DNA of 64,000 nucleotides from JADKBO01 sp965230345 (GTDB taxonomy: Bacteria > Bacteroidota > Bacteroidia > Chitinophagales > Saprospiraceae): assembly GCA_965230345.1 (NCBI GenBank), contig CBDDKR010000002.1, positions 2,418,001 to 2,482,000 on the forward strand. The letters run 5' to 3'. Positions 1 through 9,148 of this stretch are shown here, piece after piece. Made by a program: the position numbers and the translations under genes. Position 1 is the stretch's first letter. Each line of letters opens with the position of its first letter. Below the pieces are notes generated by a model. It had not been told where the DNA came from and did not search any database. It was given only the letters and a program-made list of their open reading frames with translations.

Positions 1-2
1 AT

Positions 3-557
3 AAGAAGTACAATCATGCTGTATGGACTCAATTCGAAAATGGACAAATTGACACCAAGACACTTAGAGTAAAAAGGTTTGACGATACATTCAAAGCATT
101 AAATATAAGTCCTGCATCACCTGCTCAGTTTAATAAATTGTACTTGAATAATTTAGTAGAAGAAGGAATTGTATATACTGGAGTTCGCTCCATGTTGGAG
201 AATCTTAGATCTAGGTATCGTATCAGTGCGATCACAAATGGTCTTAAAGAGGTACAAAGACCAAGATTGGAATTCTTAAATATGACGCACTACTTCGATC
301 AAATAGTAGTATCAGATGAAATTGGATATGCCAAACCAGATCAAAATTTCTTTGATTTTGCGTTTATGCCTTTCGCAAATGAGTATAAAAATGGTGAGGT
401 GTTGGTAGTTGGCGATAGTTTAAAATCTGATATTTTAGGAGGGAATAATTATGGAATGAAGACATGTTGGATTTCGCATGACCGCCAAAATAATGATGAT
501 ATTATTCCAAATTTTGAATTATCTCATATTGAGCAGTTCTCTTCCTTGATAAAATAG
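3..557 (+). CDS. HAD-superfamily hydrolase, YjjG-like, 5'-truncated
   Basis: The reading frame is open from base 3, so the gene begins upstream of the window; about 184 codons are visible. HAD motif II appears as ITNG (codons near 230-240), motif III as the Lys in AKPDQNFFD, and motif IV as VVGDSLKSD followed by GG and a Gly-x-Lys-Thr-x-W strand, the usual order in pyrimidine 5'-nucleotidases of the YjjG/TIGR02254 type. The nucleophile Asp motif I lies outside the window. The cap region (VWTQFENGQIDT) also matches this subfamily. Likely a cytosolic nucleotide or phosphosugar phosphatase; the exact substrate cannot be told. Confidence 0.85.
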   Translation, partial: KKYNHAVWTQFENGQIDTKTLRVKRFDDTFKALNISPASPAQFNKLYLNNLVEEGIVYTGVRSMLENLRSRYRISAITNGLKEVQRPRLEFLNMTHYFDQIVVSDEIGYAKPDQNFFDFAFMPFANEYKNGEVLVVGDSLKSDILGGNNYGMKTCWISHDRQNNDDIIPNFELSHIEQFSSLIK

Positions 558-648
558 GTATTGATTTTGATCATGAGGTGTATTGATTTGTCTCATGGCT
601 AAAGTGCTGATTGTAAATTAATTTTGAAATCAATAAATCTTCATTACA

Positions 649-1062
649 ATGAACACCAGTGATAATATAAAGACAATTATGAGTACCAAACTCATTACAT
701 TGCACCCTAAGGACATGGTTAATAGAGCCAGGGAGATTTTTAATACATATCATATTCATCATATTCCCGTTGTGGTAATGGATAAGGTGGTAGGTATTTT
801 GAGTCAAGGGGATATATTGTTTTTAGAAGGTATTATCAATAATGGATTTGACAAATTTGTTCGAGACCAAAAAATTGCTTCAACTTACGTAGAAGATGTA
901 ATGACTAAAAAAGTGGCATGCGTTGATGTTTCTAGTAGTATTAAGGATGTTATAAAGATTTTAGTCGAGTATAAGATTAATTCTGTACCAGTTTTAGAAA
1001 AGAATGAATTGATCGGAATGGTTACAACCAATGATATACTAAATGCACTGGTTGAAAATTAG
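649..1062 (+). CDS. CBS domain-pair protein
   Basis: The 137-residue protein is little more than two CBS motifs: the first around residues 9-65 (IMSTKLITLHPKD then IPVVVMDKVVGILSQGD) and the second around 80-137 (VMTKKVACVDVSS then VPVLEKNELIGMVTTNDIL). Such pairs form a Bateman module that binds adenine nucleotides and signals energy state. No effector domain is attached, so it probably acts through a partner protein. It converges on the ETF genes with a shared hairpin between. The target is unknown. Confidence 0.85.
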   Translation: MNTSDNIKTIMSTKLITLHPKDMVNRAREIFNTYHIHHIPVVVMDKVVGILSQGDILFLEGIINNGFDKFVRDQKIASTYVEDVMTKKVACVDVSSSIKDVIKILVEYKINSVPVLEKNELIGMVTTNDILNALVEN

Positions 1063-1175
1063 AAGTTTCACTTAGAAATGGGGTACACTCATAAAATGAT
1101 CGTCATTTTATGAGAACATTAATCCTAGTAGTAGTGAACATAAATGATTAGTAGAATAACATATCTTTAAATATT

Positions 1176-1208
1176 AGAGGCTTTCTTGTCAACAAGAAAG
1201 CCTCTTTC
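1176..1208. terminator. Bidirectional hairpin terminator between CBS gene and etfA
   Basis: Positions 1176-1188 (AGAGGCTTTCTTG) pair perfectly with 1193-1205 across a TCAA loop, followed by a short T run. It sits between two convergent genes and can serve both. Confidence 0.75.
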
Positions 1209-1269
1209 ATTTGTAGTGAATGGCGTGTAATACGTTCATTCTTATATTTTACGAATATCCTTATTCGTT

Positions 1270-2229
1270 TTAGCTGTTTTTGAAACGTTTTATCGCTTCA
1301 GTTAGTTTTGGAACAACATCAAATAAATCTCCAACGACACCGTAATCTGCTGCTTTGAAAAATGGGGCATCTGGGTCTTTGTTTATTACAACAATAGTTT
1401 TACTATTGTTAACCCCAGCTAGGTGCTGAATTGCTCCAGAAATTCCAGCTGCGATATAAAGATTGGGTCTGATTGCTACACCTGTTTGACCCACGTGTTC
1501 ATGGTGAGGTCGCCATCCTGTATCTGCAACAGGTCTAGAACAAGCTGTAGTAGCTCCAAGAACTTCGGCAAGATCTTCTATTATTCCCCAGTTTTCTGGT
1601 CCTTTCATTCCTCTTCCTGCTGAAACCACAAGTTCTGCTTCTGGAAGAGGGACTGTTCCCGATACGGTCTTTCTTTCAATAACATTTACCTTACTAGCTT
1701 CAATATCAAAAGATACATTGTCTATGGCTGTAGCACTACCTGTTTCTTCAGGTTGTATCGAGTTGCCCATTAAGGTAAGTACCTTGTTGTCTGTAGTGAA
1801 TTGGTATTCAACAAAAGCTTTCCCAGAATAAACACCTTTCTTGACCTTAAATCCATTCGAATTATCAGGAAGAGCATTCACCCCTGAAACAGATCCTGCA
1901 TCCAATCGAATGGCAAGTCTTCCTACCAAAGCTTTACCTTGGCTGCTGTGCCTTAAAATCACCGTATTTGCACCTGATTTTTGAGCAGCTTGTTGAATCG
2001 CTTTCGTGTATGTTTGACTATCAAAACTTCCTAAATTGGCATCTGTTGAATGCATAATTGAAGCTAATCCATATTTAGATAAATCACCTAAGTTGTCACA
2101 TGCTCCAATTACTAAGGCATCACACTTCGTTCCAAGTGCTTCTGCTGTTTTCCTTCCGTATGTGGCTACTTCAAAACCACCTTTGTTTATTTTATTATTT
2201 GTAGTTTCTATATATACTAAAACTGACAT
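1270..2229 (-). CDS. etfA: Electron transfer flavoprotein alpha subunit
   Basis: 319 residues, the usual length for ETF-alpha. The C-terminal FAD domain is intact: SAGRGMKGPENW, then TGWRPHHEHVGQTG, then PNLYIAAGISGAIQHLAG and NKDPDAPFFKAADYG, the signature run that binds FAD. With the beta subunit just upstream (38-bp gap) it forms the soluble heterodimer that carries electrons from acyl-CoA dehydrogenases to the quinone pool through ETF-quinone oxidoreductase, which is not in the window. The N-terminal domain with NNKINKGGFEVATYGRK is also typical of the Bacteroidota form. Confidence 0.95.
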   Translation of the reverse strand: MSVLVYIETTNNKINKGGFEVATYGRKTAEALGTKCDALVIGACDNLGDLSKYGLASIMHSTDANLGSFDSQTYTKAIQQAAQKSGANTVILRHSSQGKALVGRLAIRLDAGSVSGVNALPDNSNGFKVKKGVYSGKAFVEYQFTTDNKVLTLMGNSIQPEETGSATAIDNVSFDIEASKVNVIERKTVSGTVPLPEAELVVSAGRGMKGPENWGIIEDLAEVLGATTACSRPVADTGWRPHHEHVGQTGVAIRPNLYIAAGISGAIQHLAGVNNSKTIVVINKDPDAPFFKAADYGVVGDLFDVVPKLTEAIKRFKNS

Positions 2230-2267
2230 ATTATTCTAATTTGATTAATTGAAATATGAAGAGATAC

Positions 2268-3008
2268 TTAGATTACTTTAGCTTCTTCGTGCAATTTTTT
2301 TACTAACTCATCCATGTTGTCTGGATCAATCAATTGTACTCCTCCTTTCTCTTCAGGTAAAGTGTGTGTGATTACATTAATGACATCATTAACATCAATT
2401 GCATTCACAACATTAAGAGGCTTCCTTTTCGATTGCATGATTCCCATCATATTTGCAATTCTTTGTTCAGCAAGTCCTTTAGCTGCAGATATTACCATTG
2501 AGCCAGAACACTCAGAAATTTCAACTCCTCCCTCAATATCACAAGTTACAGTTGCCTTAGTGCCGTCATGATCTAAATGTGATACATATGAGAAATAAGG
2601 AATGTCTAGTAATTCTGCCACCATTCCACCAACTTCTGAGCCGTTGTAATCGATGGTTTCTTTTCCAACAAAAACCATATCGTATGCATTAGCTTTTGCC
2701 TGTTCTGCAATCTGTTTAGCAGTAAAAAGAGCACTAGTTGGTTTTGCATTTACTCTAATGGCATCATCTGCTCCGATGGCCAATGCTTTTCTAACTATGA
2801 TATCACTATCTGCTTCTCCAACATGTAAGACTGTTACAGAACCACCATGCTGTTCTTTTAGTTCAATAGCACGTACAAGAGCATACCATTCATCATATGG
2901 ATTCATAATATAATTGATCCCATCTGAATTAAACTCTTTGCCATCACCAGAAAAACTGATACGCGAAGTTGTATCTGGAGTTTTACTTATACAAACTAAT
3001 AATTTCAT
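2268..3008 (-). CDS. etfB: Electron transfer flavoprotein beta subunit
   Basis: 246 residues with the ETF-beta N-terminus KLLVCISKTPDTT, the NPYDEWYALVRAIELKE stretch, and the AMP-binding region KAxAIGADDAIRV followed by YDMVFVGKETIDYNGSEVGG. First gene of a two-gene etfBA operon on the minus strand; upstream (3009-3282) there is no gene and the promoter is expected there. It binds AMP and provides the recognition surface for partner dehydrogenases in fatty-acid and amino-acid oxidation; here it could also serve the beta-oxidation steps downstream of the phenylacetate pathway. Confidence 0.95.
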   Translation of the reverse strand: MKLLVCISKTPDTTSRISFSGDGKEFNSDGINYIMNPYDEWYALVRAIELKEQHGGSVTVLHVGEADSDIIVRKALAIGADDAIRVNAKPTSALFTAKQIAEQAKANAYDMVFVGKETIDYNGSEVGGMVAELLDIPYFSYVSHLDHDGTKATVTCDIEGGVEISECSGSMVISAAKGLAEQRIANMMGIMQSKRKPLNVVNAIDVNDVINVITHTLPEEKGGVQLIDPDNMDELVKKLHEEAKVI

Positions 3009-3282
3009 TTGTTATGACTGTTTTTTATTGTTGTAAATGTGGAGTTTCGCTTAAAATATTAAACCGTTAATCTGTTGGGATTGGGAATTTAAAGTTGTTT
3101 TCTTGAAGATTTTTAAACCTACATATTGAAATAGTGGGTTTGTCCAAATCATAATATTTTACAGCATTTTATTGCTCCATTTCTTAAAGCTTAAAAGTAC
3201 GTGATTTTTCTAAAATTTCTAAATTTTGAAGGCAATTGCAGAGAGACAAGCAGTATCATTTACCTATTGTAAAAGCAGGCTC

Positions 3283-3882
3283 TTATCCAACATTTTCTAG
3301 TTGTAGATCCAGATAATTGGATAAAATTTTATATCCTAAAGGCGTCATTATAGATTCAGGATGAAATTGAACACCATATACTTTGTAATTTTTATGTTCA
3401 AGAGCCATTATATGTCCTTGCTCATCTCTTGCAGTAACTTCTAATTCAGAAAAAGAGGATTCCGAATTTACAGTCCAGGAATGATACCTGCCTGCATGAA
3501 ATGATGTTGGCATATCTTTAAATAAGTAACTATCCATAGATGTCCGATGTATTAAGGATTTTTCACCATGAAAAACTTGGCACAGATTTGATAGTTGACC
3601 ACCATAGACCATGCCTATAGCTTGCATGCCAAGACAGATGCCGAGTATTTTTTTAGAGGGACCAAATGACCTGACCACATCTAGCAATAGACCAGCATCT
3701 TCGGGTAAACCAGGACCTGGAGATAGAATAAGATATTCATACTTTTCCAATTCATTCAAAACAAATTGATCATTTTTTAAAACATCAATTTTGGTATCAA
3801 TCAATTCCTCAATAAGATGAACCAAATTATAAGTAAATGAATCGTAATTGTCTATAATGGCAATTTTATTTACATAATCCAT
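3283..3882 (-). CDS. pabA: Glutamine amidotransferase subunit of aminodeoxychorismate or anthranilate synthase
   Basis: 199 residues forming one class I glutamine amidotransferase domain. The oxyanion motif SPGPGLPEDAG is at residues 54-64, the nucleophile Cys83 lies in GICLGMQAIG, and the catalytic His174/Glu176 in QFHPES. It releases ammonia from glutamine for a chorismate-using partner. Neither trpE nor pabB/pabC is adjacent, so the choice between folate (PabA) and tryptophan (TrpG) roles is inferred only from isolation from a trp operon; many bacteria use one protein for both. Confidence 0.8.
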   Translation of the reverse strand: MDYVNKIAIIDNYDSFTYNLVHLIEELIDTKIDVLKNDQFVLNELEKYEYLILSPGPGLPEDAGLLLDVVRSFGPSKKILGICLGMQAIGMVYGGQLSNLCQVFHGEKSLIHRTSMDSYLFKDMPTSFHAGRYHSWTVNSESSFSELEVTARDEQGHIMALEHKNYKVYGVQFHPESIMTPLGYKILSNYLDLQLENVG

Positions 3883-3992
3883 AATGAAGTTAATTCTTAA
3901 ATTATTATTACTCTAGAATGGTGTGGTCGAAGGTAATACTTATTAAATAAGGGTGTGTATGTAAGTGAAGAGATGAATTGAAAAGGAGTAGA

Positions 3993-4205
3993 TTAGTCTT
4001 CCTCATTTTGATACTCGAGAATATCTCCAGGTTGACAATCTAGTGCCTTACAAATGGCATCAAGAGTCGAAAATCGAATTGCTTTTGCTTTTCCTGTTTT
4101 TAAGATCGAAAGATTCGCAGGTGTAATACCCAGAATTTGGACCAACTCTTTGGATTGCATTTTCCTTTTGGCAAGCATGACATCTAGATTAACAATTATG
4201 GCCAT
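3993..4205 (-). CDS. Small XRE-family HTH regulator (DUF2975 partner)
   Basis: 70 residues that are essentially one Cro/CI-type helix-turn-helix: MLAKRKMQSKELVQILGIT then ANLSILKTGKAKAIRFSTL and ALDCQPGDILEY. This YozG-like form is known to sit directly behind DUF2975 membrane proteins, as here, where only two bases separate the genes. It probably controls its own operon, perhaps with its activity tuned by the membrane partner; that link is inference from gene pairing. Confidence 0.88.
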   Translation of the reverse strand: MAIIVNLDVMLAKRKMQSKELVQILGITPANLSILKTGKAKAIRFSTLDAICKALDCQPGDILEYQNEED

Positions 4206-4207
4206 AA

Positions 4208-4753
4208 TTATATAGTTAGTTCGTTTTCTTCTTGAAGAGATATCCCCTTATTAAATATATGAGCTAAAAAGAACATCAAATAACCGAGAATAATAAACAC
4301 GATTAGTTCTGTTGATAATAGATCTATTAGTTTGTTCGAACTTTGTATCCAAGCTAAAACAATAATATCAATTACCAGTGTTCCAAATGCAAAAGTAAGA
4401 AATGCTTTTCCTGTATTCTTGAACGCTACGCTAACTTCTTTTTGAAAAATCTTTTTTTCTGTAAATAATTTGGTTGTTTTATTGAGTTGGTATAGCCCCA
4501 AAAATATTATCCCAAAAACTAGAGTATAAGCAATTGCAAAAACCAAATAGGCTGTTATGGACAAGTTTGATTCCGCACCCAACATATTTACTTTGGAGAA
4601 AAAAGGTTCTTCTGGTAATTCCCATTTTCTTATTAATTGAAAAGTCCATTGCAGATAGTCTAATAATTTCATTGTCGCAAAAACAACTCCAATAATGAAA
4701 ATGGTGTTGAAAGCTTCAATCCCTTTATCTGTTTTTTGTGTTTTCTTTTTCAT
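4208..4753 (-). CDS. DUF2975 family membrane protein
   Basis: 181 residues with four predicted membrane segments: about 15-35 (FNTIFIIGVVFATMKLL), 66-90, 112-135 (AFLTFAFGTLVIDIIVLAW) and 145-168. The LFTEKKIFQKEVSVAFKNTGKAF stretch before the third helix is typical of DUF2975 proteins. It is co-transcribed with the XRE regulator that follows two bases later. The family has no established function; the pair is proposed to sense a membrane or envelope state. Confidence 0.85.
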   Translation of the reverse strand: MKKKTQKTDKGIEAFNTIFIIGVVFATMKLLDYLQWTFQLIRKWELPEEPFFSKVNMLGAESNLSITAYLVFAIAYTLVFGIIFLGLYQLNKTTKLFTEKKIFQKEVSVAFKNTGKAFLTFAFGTLVIDIIVLAWIQSSNKLIDLLSTELIVFIILGYLMFFLAHIFNKGISLQEENELTI

Positions 4754-4922
4754 GTTATAATTTATTTGTTATTGCAAATGTATAAATAATTATCGAAAAA
4801 CAATAATAAAATATTTTAAAAGGGTAATATTTGTTTTGTGATATTCGCCGAATCCCGTTGTTTAATTCAATTCAAGATTCTCATGATAATGATAGAAATT
4901 GAGAAAAACTTTAATATATTTT

Positions 4923-4951
4923 TTTGATTTAAAAATAAGCATCTATATTTG
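4923..4951 (+). promoter_or_regulatory. Bacteroidota-type promoter of tRNA-Leu
   Basis: A TTTG at 4923-4926 and TATATTTG at 4944-4951 are separated by 17 bases, matching the Bacteroidota primary-sigma consensus (TTTG/TTG, 17-23 bases, TAnnTTTG). Transcription would start near 4957, about 18 bases before the tRNA. Confidence 0.75.
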
Positions 4952-4974
4952 CACTCGCTTTTGAAAAGCACGTT

Positions 4975-5056
4975 GCGGGTGTGATGAAATTGGTAGACAT
5001 GCTAGACTTAGGATCTAGTGCTTCACGGCGTGGGGGTTCGAGTCCCTCCACCCGCA
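4975..5056 (+). tRNA. tRNA-Leu (anticodon UAG)
   Basis: Acceptor stem GCGGGTG (4975-4981) pairs with CACCCGC (5049-5055). The anticodon stem CTAGA/TCTAG encloses loop CTTAGGA with anticodon TAG. The long variable arm (TGCTTCACGGCGTG) is the class II arm expected for tRNA-Leu, and the T arm GGGGTTCGAGTCCC is canonical. The discriminator is A at 5056; CCA is not encoded (next bases CATT), so the tail must be added by the nucleotidyltransferase. Confidence 0.97.
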
Positions 5057-5058
5057 CA

Positions 5059-5751
5059 TTAAAATCCAGAACGAATTTCCAGTATCTTATTAATCGCTTT
5101 AATATCCATTTCAGAATTAAATGTATCTGTTATGTGTTGAAACTCGTCTTTTTTAACATTTTTAACGATCGTCGAATTATCTAAGACTAATAACTGATCA
5201 CAAAATTCTTTTAGTGTGGATAAAAGATGTGATGAGATTAGGATGGTGTGCCCTTTTGATCTAAGTTTTTTAAGAATATAGATTATTAGTTCGTTACTTT
5301 CAATATCTACTCCATTAAATGGTTCGTCTAGAACAAGTATGGTTGGGTTCTGAATCAAAAGTCCAGTGAGAGCTAATTTCTTCTTCATTCCGGTGGAGTA
5401 ATGAGATGCATATTGACCTAGAGGTAAATCGAATATATTGATTTCGGCTAATTCAATAGAGGGAAGTCTATTAGCATGAATAATAAGGTCCAGATATTCG
5501 CTTCCTGTCATATAACTTAAAAAGTATGGCATGGTCGGCAAATATTTTAACTGATCTGAAAGATTGACATCATCAAATTCAATTTCACCTTGAAAAGAAT
5601 GTTCATTATTTAAACATTTAAAGAAGGTTGTTTTACCAGCACCATTTTTTCCAATAATACCATAAATTTTTCCCTTTTCAAATCGCGCGTTAATGTTGTT
5701 TAGAATGCACTTGTTTCCAAAGTACTTAGAAAGGTTTATTATGTTTATCAT
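5059..5751 (-). CDS. ABC transporter ATP-binding protein
   Basis: 230-residue ABC ATPase with Walker A GKNGAGKT at 34-41, signature YSTGMKKK at 118-125 (the LSGGQ variant common in small exporters of the CcmA/YxlF type), Walker B ILVLDEPF at 138-145 and switch His in ISSHLL. It overlaps the upstream permease gene by four bases (ATGA), so the two are translationally coupled and probably form one exporter. The stop codon is two bases from the tRNA-Leu 3' end, transcribed towards it. The substrate is unknown. Confidence 0.92.
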   Translation of the reverse strand: MINIINLSKYFGNKCILNNINARFEKGKIYGIIGKNGAGKTTFFKCLNNEHSFQGEIEFDDVNLSDQLKYLPTMPYFLSYMTGSEYLDLIIHANRLPSIELAEINIFDLPLGQYASHYSTGMKKKLALTGLLIQNPTILVLDEPFNGVDIESNELIIYILKKLRSKGHTILISSHLLSTLKEFCDQLLVLDNSTIVKNVKKDEFQHITDTFNSEMDIKAINKILEIRSGF

Positions 5752-6674
5752 AGCAAAACTGTTTTTAGGTTTTCAGAAGCTTTCTTGAATGCGAAAGGCA
5801 TCATAAGTATTAATAGTGGTGGAAACCAAATGCTGATAAGGATTAACAATACATCAGGTATTTGAATTTCCTTAGGCCACTTACTGTACATTAAAAAGAT
5901 CCAATATGTTCCATGCAACATCACTAGTATAATCACTACGACAAACCATATCCACTCATGAGGAAACAGAAGAAGTAATAGTGCAATTATTGGGCCTGGC
6001 CATCGGATAAAATGAATCCATAGATTTTTGACCTGTTGCCATAAAAATTGATTACTATTCCTAGAATGAATTTGAATATAAGTTCTTGGTTCAATTAGAA
6101 ATGCACCAAGTTGAATTACAATTTGTATGGATATTACAGAAAACAATGCAAGTCGAAAGTTGTGGTATTTATAGGCTGGAATTATGAGGAATAAAAGAGC
6201 CAATTGCAGAAAAAAATACTTTCTGAAGCTGATATTGTGCTTGTATGAAAAGGTTGGAAAGGGGCTTGGTATGCTCCCATTTGTTATGGAAAATGTATTT
6301 AATCTTTCCGGAATTAAAGTGACAAGAGTTAAAACTCCTAAAACGTGGAGCCATTGTCCATAATACATCAGAATTCCTAAAAAAGGTAATGCATATAGGA
6401 CCATTTTACACCGTTTAAAAAATAGATAGTTCTTTTCTTGTAAAATGCTTTTATAGAATTGATTTTCTTTCACTCCCATCGCTGATTGAATCAATAGATA
6501 GGACAAGATTGAAAATAAAATGAAAGATTTTTTAGCTAATATAGTTAATAGAATAAGAGCTATGAACAACGTCAAAATGATTAATTCTTTAGCAAGACCC
6601 CAATCTTTTAGCCTTCTATTTAACCTTTTCCATTCTAGCTTTAAAGCAAAATGTATTTCGTCGAATGAATTCAT
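5748..6674 (-). CDS. Predicted ABC exporter membrane subunit
   Basis: 308 residues, strongly hydrophobic, with about six to eight membrane spans (for example LIILTLFIALILLTILA near 30-50, FLQLALLFLIIPAY, FSVISIQIVIQLGAFLI, PIIALLLLLFPHEWIWFVVVIILV and LLILISIWFPPLLILMM). No family was recognised with certainty, but its four-base overlap with the ABC ATPase gene and its topology identify it as the permease partner. The basic N-terminus (LEWKRLNRRLKDWG) is cytoplasmic, as in many ABC-2-like permeases. Confidence 0.75.
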   Translation of the reverse strand: MNSFDEIHFALKLEWKRLNRRLKDWGLAKELIILTLFIALILLTILAKKSFILFSILSYLLIQSAMGVKENQFYKSILQEKNYLFFKRCKMVLYALPFLGILMYYGQWLHVLGVLTLVTLIPERLNTFSITNGSIPSPFPTFSYKHNISFRKYFFLQLALLFLIIPAYKYHNFRLALFSVISIQIVIQLGAFLIEPRTYIQIHSRNSNQFLWQQVKNLWIHFIRWPGPIIALLLLLFPHEWIWFVVVIILVMLHGTYWIFLMYSKWPKEIQIPDVLLILISIWFPPLLILMMPFAFKKASENLKTVLL

Positions 6675-6755
6675 ACCACAAATTGAATATTGACACTAAA
6701 TCTACATAATTCAATCTATAGAATATTTAACTTATTGGATAAACGATCGATTTAA

Positions 6756-8129
6756 TCAAGAATCTAGGTTAAATTTCAATCCATCTTTAAAAATATGCTT
6801 AAGCTGTTTGTTGTTTTTGGTCTGTGTTTTAAATTCCTCGTTCCAGTATAGAAATATAGGATCAATCGATCCAATGGCTTTTCTTAGAGCAGTAATAGAT
6901 ATGTCAGATGGTGTCTTAGTGAAGTATAGAGCTCTATCCATAAGTTGCTGAAGTTCTGCAAATGAAAAGAATTTAGTTTTTCTTAATATCTCTTCTTCAT
7001 GTTTGAATAAAACATTATGGAGTATGTATTCGTATGTTCTAAAAAACTGGGATCTTTCAATTTGATTTGGGGGTGGGGTGAATACAACATCTTCAATTCG
7101 ACCATATCTAAATATATCTGTATGAATAAGCCAAGGCTTATTACTGCTTGCCACGATTCCCGTTTGCCATAAATCAGTTTGAAAGCTGTCGAAAGCTTGA
7201 AGGGTTTTATAGGTCATTACATCGTCAATAGATCCTTTCTGAGCAAAGTACTCTATATTTTCTATGAATATCGTAGCAGGCTTAATAAGGTTGAAGTTAC
7301 TGAAAAGTTTGGCTAAGTAGTTTTCACTAGACATACTAATTGTGGAGTCTAAATGTGCTACATCAACGGGGACAACTGGACAAAGGAACTTATTGACAAA
7401 AGCCTTCATAATTAAGGTTTTCCCATTTCCAGGAGCACCGTACATGAGCATGGATGAACGTGGAGGCCTTCCTGCAGCAGAAATCGGATTATTATCAGTA
7501 ATGAAAAAGCTAAACTTATGCTTCATCATTTTTTTTACTTCCGATAGTCCAATGACATGTTCAAATTCATATTCGCTATCTCTTACAATTGATGTATGGT
7601 ATAAAAATTCATTAATTGGATCTTCTAATGAATTACTTATATGAGCTTCTTGTTTTGAATAAGGTTCGTCTTCATCACCTTCTTCATAATCAGAACCATA
7701 GTAGGCTTCATCTTCTTCAAAAAAAGAATCATCTTCATCGAAAACATCCATTAATTCTTCGTCAAATAGAAATGGATTTTGATTTAGCAGTTTTTGATAA
7801 ATCTGTCTTGCTTCGTCAAATGAATCTTGGTGTAGTAATGATTTTATATGATATATTGTAGTGTTCTCGTTCGATTGTTTTTTTTGGGATAATTCTTCGG
7901 CAATTACTATGACAGTAGAATGATTTCCTTTAAGAAAATATACTTCTAGTAATCCCCTTTTTGCTTGAACATTATCTGGATGATCTTTCAGTATTTGGTG
8001 AAAGACTTGTTCACTTTCAATTAGCTGATCAGATTTTAGCAAAGCTTTGGCATACCTTAATAAAAGACCTAAATTATTGGGGTTGTTTTTTAACTGTTCT
8101 TCAAGATTCGATAAGTCATCCTTTCTCAT
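6756..8129 (-). CDS. TPR-AAA+ ATPase with divergent Walker B
   Basis: 457 residues in three parts. Residues 7-120 form TPR-like repeats; 122-158 is a very acidic linker (runs of Asp/Glu); 185-360 is an AAA+ ATPase core with Walker A GAPGNGKT at 231-238. The Walker B equivalent is IFIENIE (287-293): by alignment with the usual IFIDEID the metal-binding Asp is Glu and the catalytic Glu is Asn290. Sensor 1 is SSN (328-330), and Arg341/Arg344 before the conserved FTPPP turn are possible arginine fingers. It resembles FtsH/Cdc48-type remodellers without a protease domain. Its partner may be the unknown protein encoded 154 bases upstream. Function is not known. Confidence 0.8.
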   Translation of the reverse strand: MRKDDLSNLEEQLKNNPNNLGLLLRYAKALLKSDQLIESEQVFHQILKDHPDNVQAKRGLLEVYFLKGNHSTVIVIAEELSQKKQSNENTTIYHIKSLLHQDSFDEARQIYQKLLNQNPFLFDEELMDVFDEDDSFFEEDEAYYGSDYEEGDEDEPYSKQEAHISNSLEDPINEFLYHTSIVRDSEYEFEHVIGLSEVKKMMKHKFSFFITDNNPISAAGRPPRSSMLMYGAPGNGKTLIMKAFVNKFLCPVVPVDVAHLDSTISMSSENYLAKLFSNFNLIKPATIFIENIEYFAQKGSIDDVMTYKTLQAFDSFQTDLWQTGIVASSNKPWLIHTDIFRYGRIEDVVFTPPPNQIERSQFFRTYEYILHNVLFKHEEEILRKTKFFSFAELQQLMDRALYFTKTPSDISITALRKAIGSIDPIFLYWNEEFKTQTKNNKQLKHIFKDGLKFNLDS

Positions 8130-8283
8130 GATACCTAGTTTATATTAAACTTAATAGTATTTAGGCAAATATAACTTGTATTTTGGTGATTTAGTTCAGT
8201 ATTTATTGTCTCAATAAGTATCGGGAAATTTTAATCTTAAACTTTTTGTAACCGATCTTTAAATAGTTTGAATCAAACAAGAT

Positions 8284-9084
8284 TCAATCAGAAGTTAAAA
8301 TTGGAGTGGTTGACAAAATTGTACTGTATTTGGTTAGTTTGAATTCCGAGAGTTTTATCAAATCATGATTGTCAAGTTGGGACAAAATCAATGATTTTGT
8401 TTGATCTATTGCTTCAGTCGTTTTACTATGAATTTGCTCTTGAAGGTAGTTTTGTGGTTGAAGAAATCTTTGTTTTGATCTAGAGTAGATATCATCTATA
8501 AAGTTCATAAATATTTCTTTAGTGTTGTTCTTACCATACTGTAGGATAGAGATCAAAAACCGATTGCCATTAATGGTTTCTAAGTCTTCTATTACGTCTT
8601 CGACGTCATCATTGATTTCTGTTATAAGATCGAAGTATCTCCAATCCGCATGAGTGGCCAATGAACGGAGAGAAGAAACTTGATGATAGATCAGCTTTCT
8701 CAATAGTTTTACATCGCACGACTTGTAAAAGTAAAAATACTCCATGCTCAGCCTTGTAGGCAAGAAGTCTTGACGGAGTTCTAGTTCATGTTTTTCGTAT
8801 TTTTTAATGTGACTGACCAATTGTTCAGCCTTTTCTTTTTTGATATTGAATTTCGTGATTGCCCTTATGATTTTATCCCAATAAGATTGCATGGCCGATT
8901 GATCTGTTTCCCAATTGGCTTCTAAATGAGCGTCAAGGTAGTAGATTTCACTTTGGAGATTAATCAGTTTTTGATTTAAGTCTTCCTTTTGTTGGTTGTT
9001 AAAATTAGAGTGATCCAATAATTGAGGAAACAGCCGATAGTTGAAAAGATCGATTATTTTGGAGTATAAATGTTGATTATGCAT
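8284..9084 (-). CDS. Hypothetical protein next to the AAA+ ATPase
   Basis: 266 residues, no signal peptide or membrane span, predicted mostly helical with heptad-like stretches (QQKEDLNQKLINLQSEIYYLDAHLE cut here at 25-50, and 80-110 rich in Lys/Glu). No motif was recognised. It lies between tRNA-Ala and the AAA+ gene on the same strand, so it may be co-transcribed with the ATPase and act with it as adaptor or substrate; this is inference from position only. Confidence 0.6.
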   Translation of the reverse strand: MHNQHLYSKIIDLFNYRLFPQLLDHSNFNNQQKEDLNQKLINLQSEIYYLDAHLEANWETDQSAMQSYWDKIIRAITKFNIKKEKAEQLVSHIKKYEKHELELRQDFLPTRLSMEYFYFYKSCDVKLLRKLIYHQVSSLRSLATHADWRYFDLITEINDDVEDVIEDLETINGNRFLISILQYGKNNTKEIFMNFIDDIYSRSKQRFLQPQNYLQEQIHSKTTEAIDQTKSLILSQLDNHDLIKLSEFKLTKYSTILSTTPILTSD

Positions 9085-9148
9085 AGGTAAGGTGAATGCT
9101 TAATAATTGGATGTTTTATTGCAATGCTTGAACATTGAACATTAATAA

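Noticed and set aside
571..807. 78-residue minus-strand frame over the CBS gene
   Set aside because: Lies antisense to a well-supported CBS-pair gene, with no recognisable motif.
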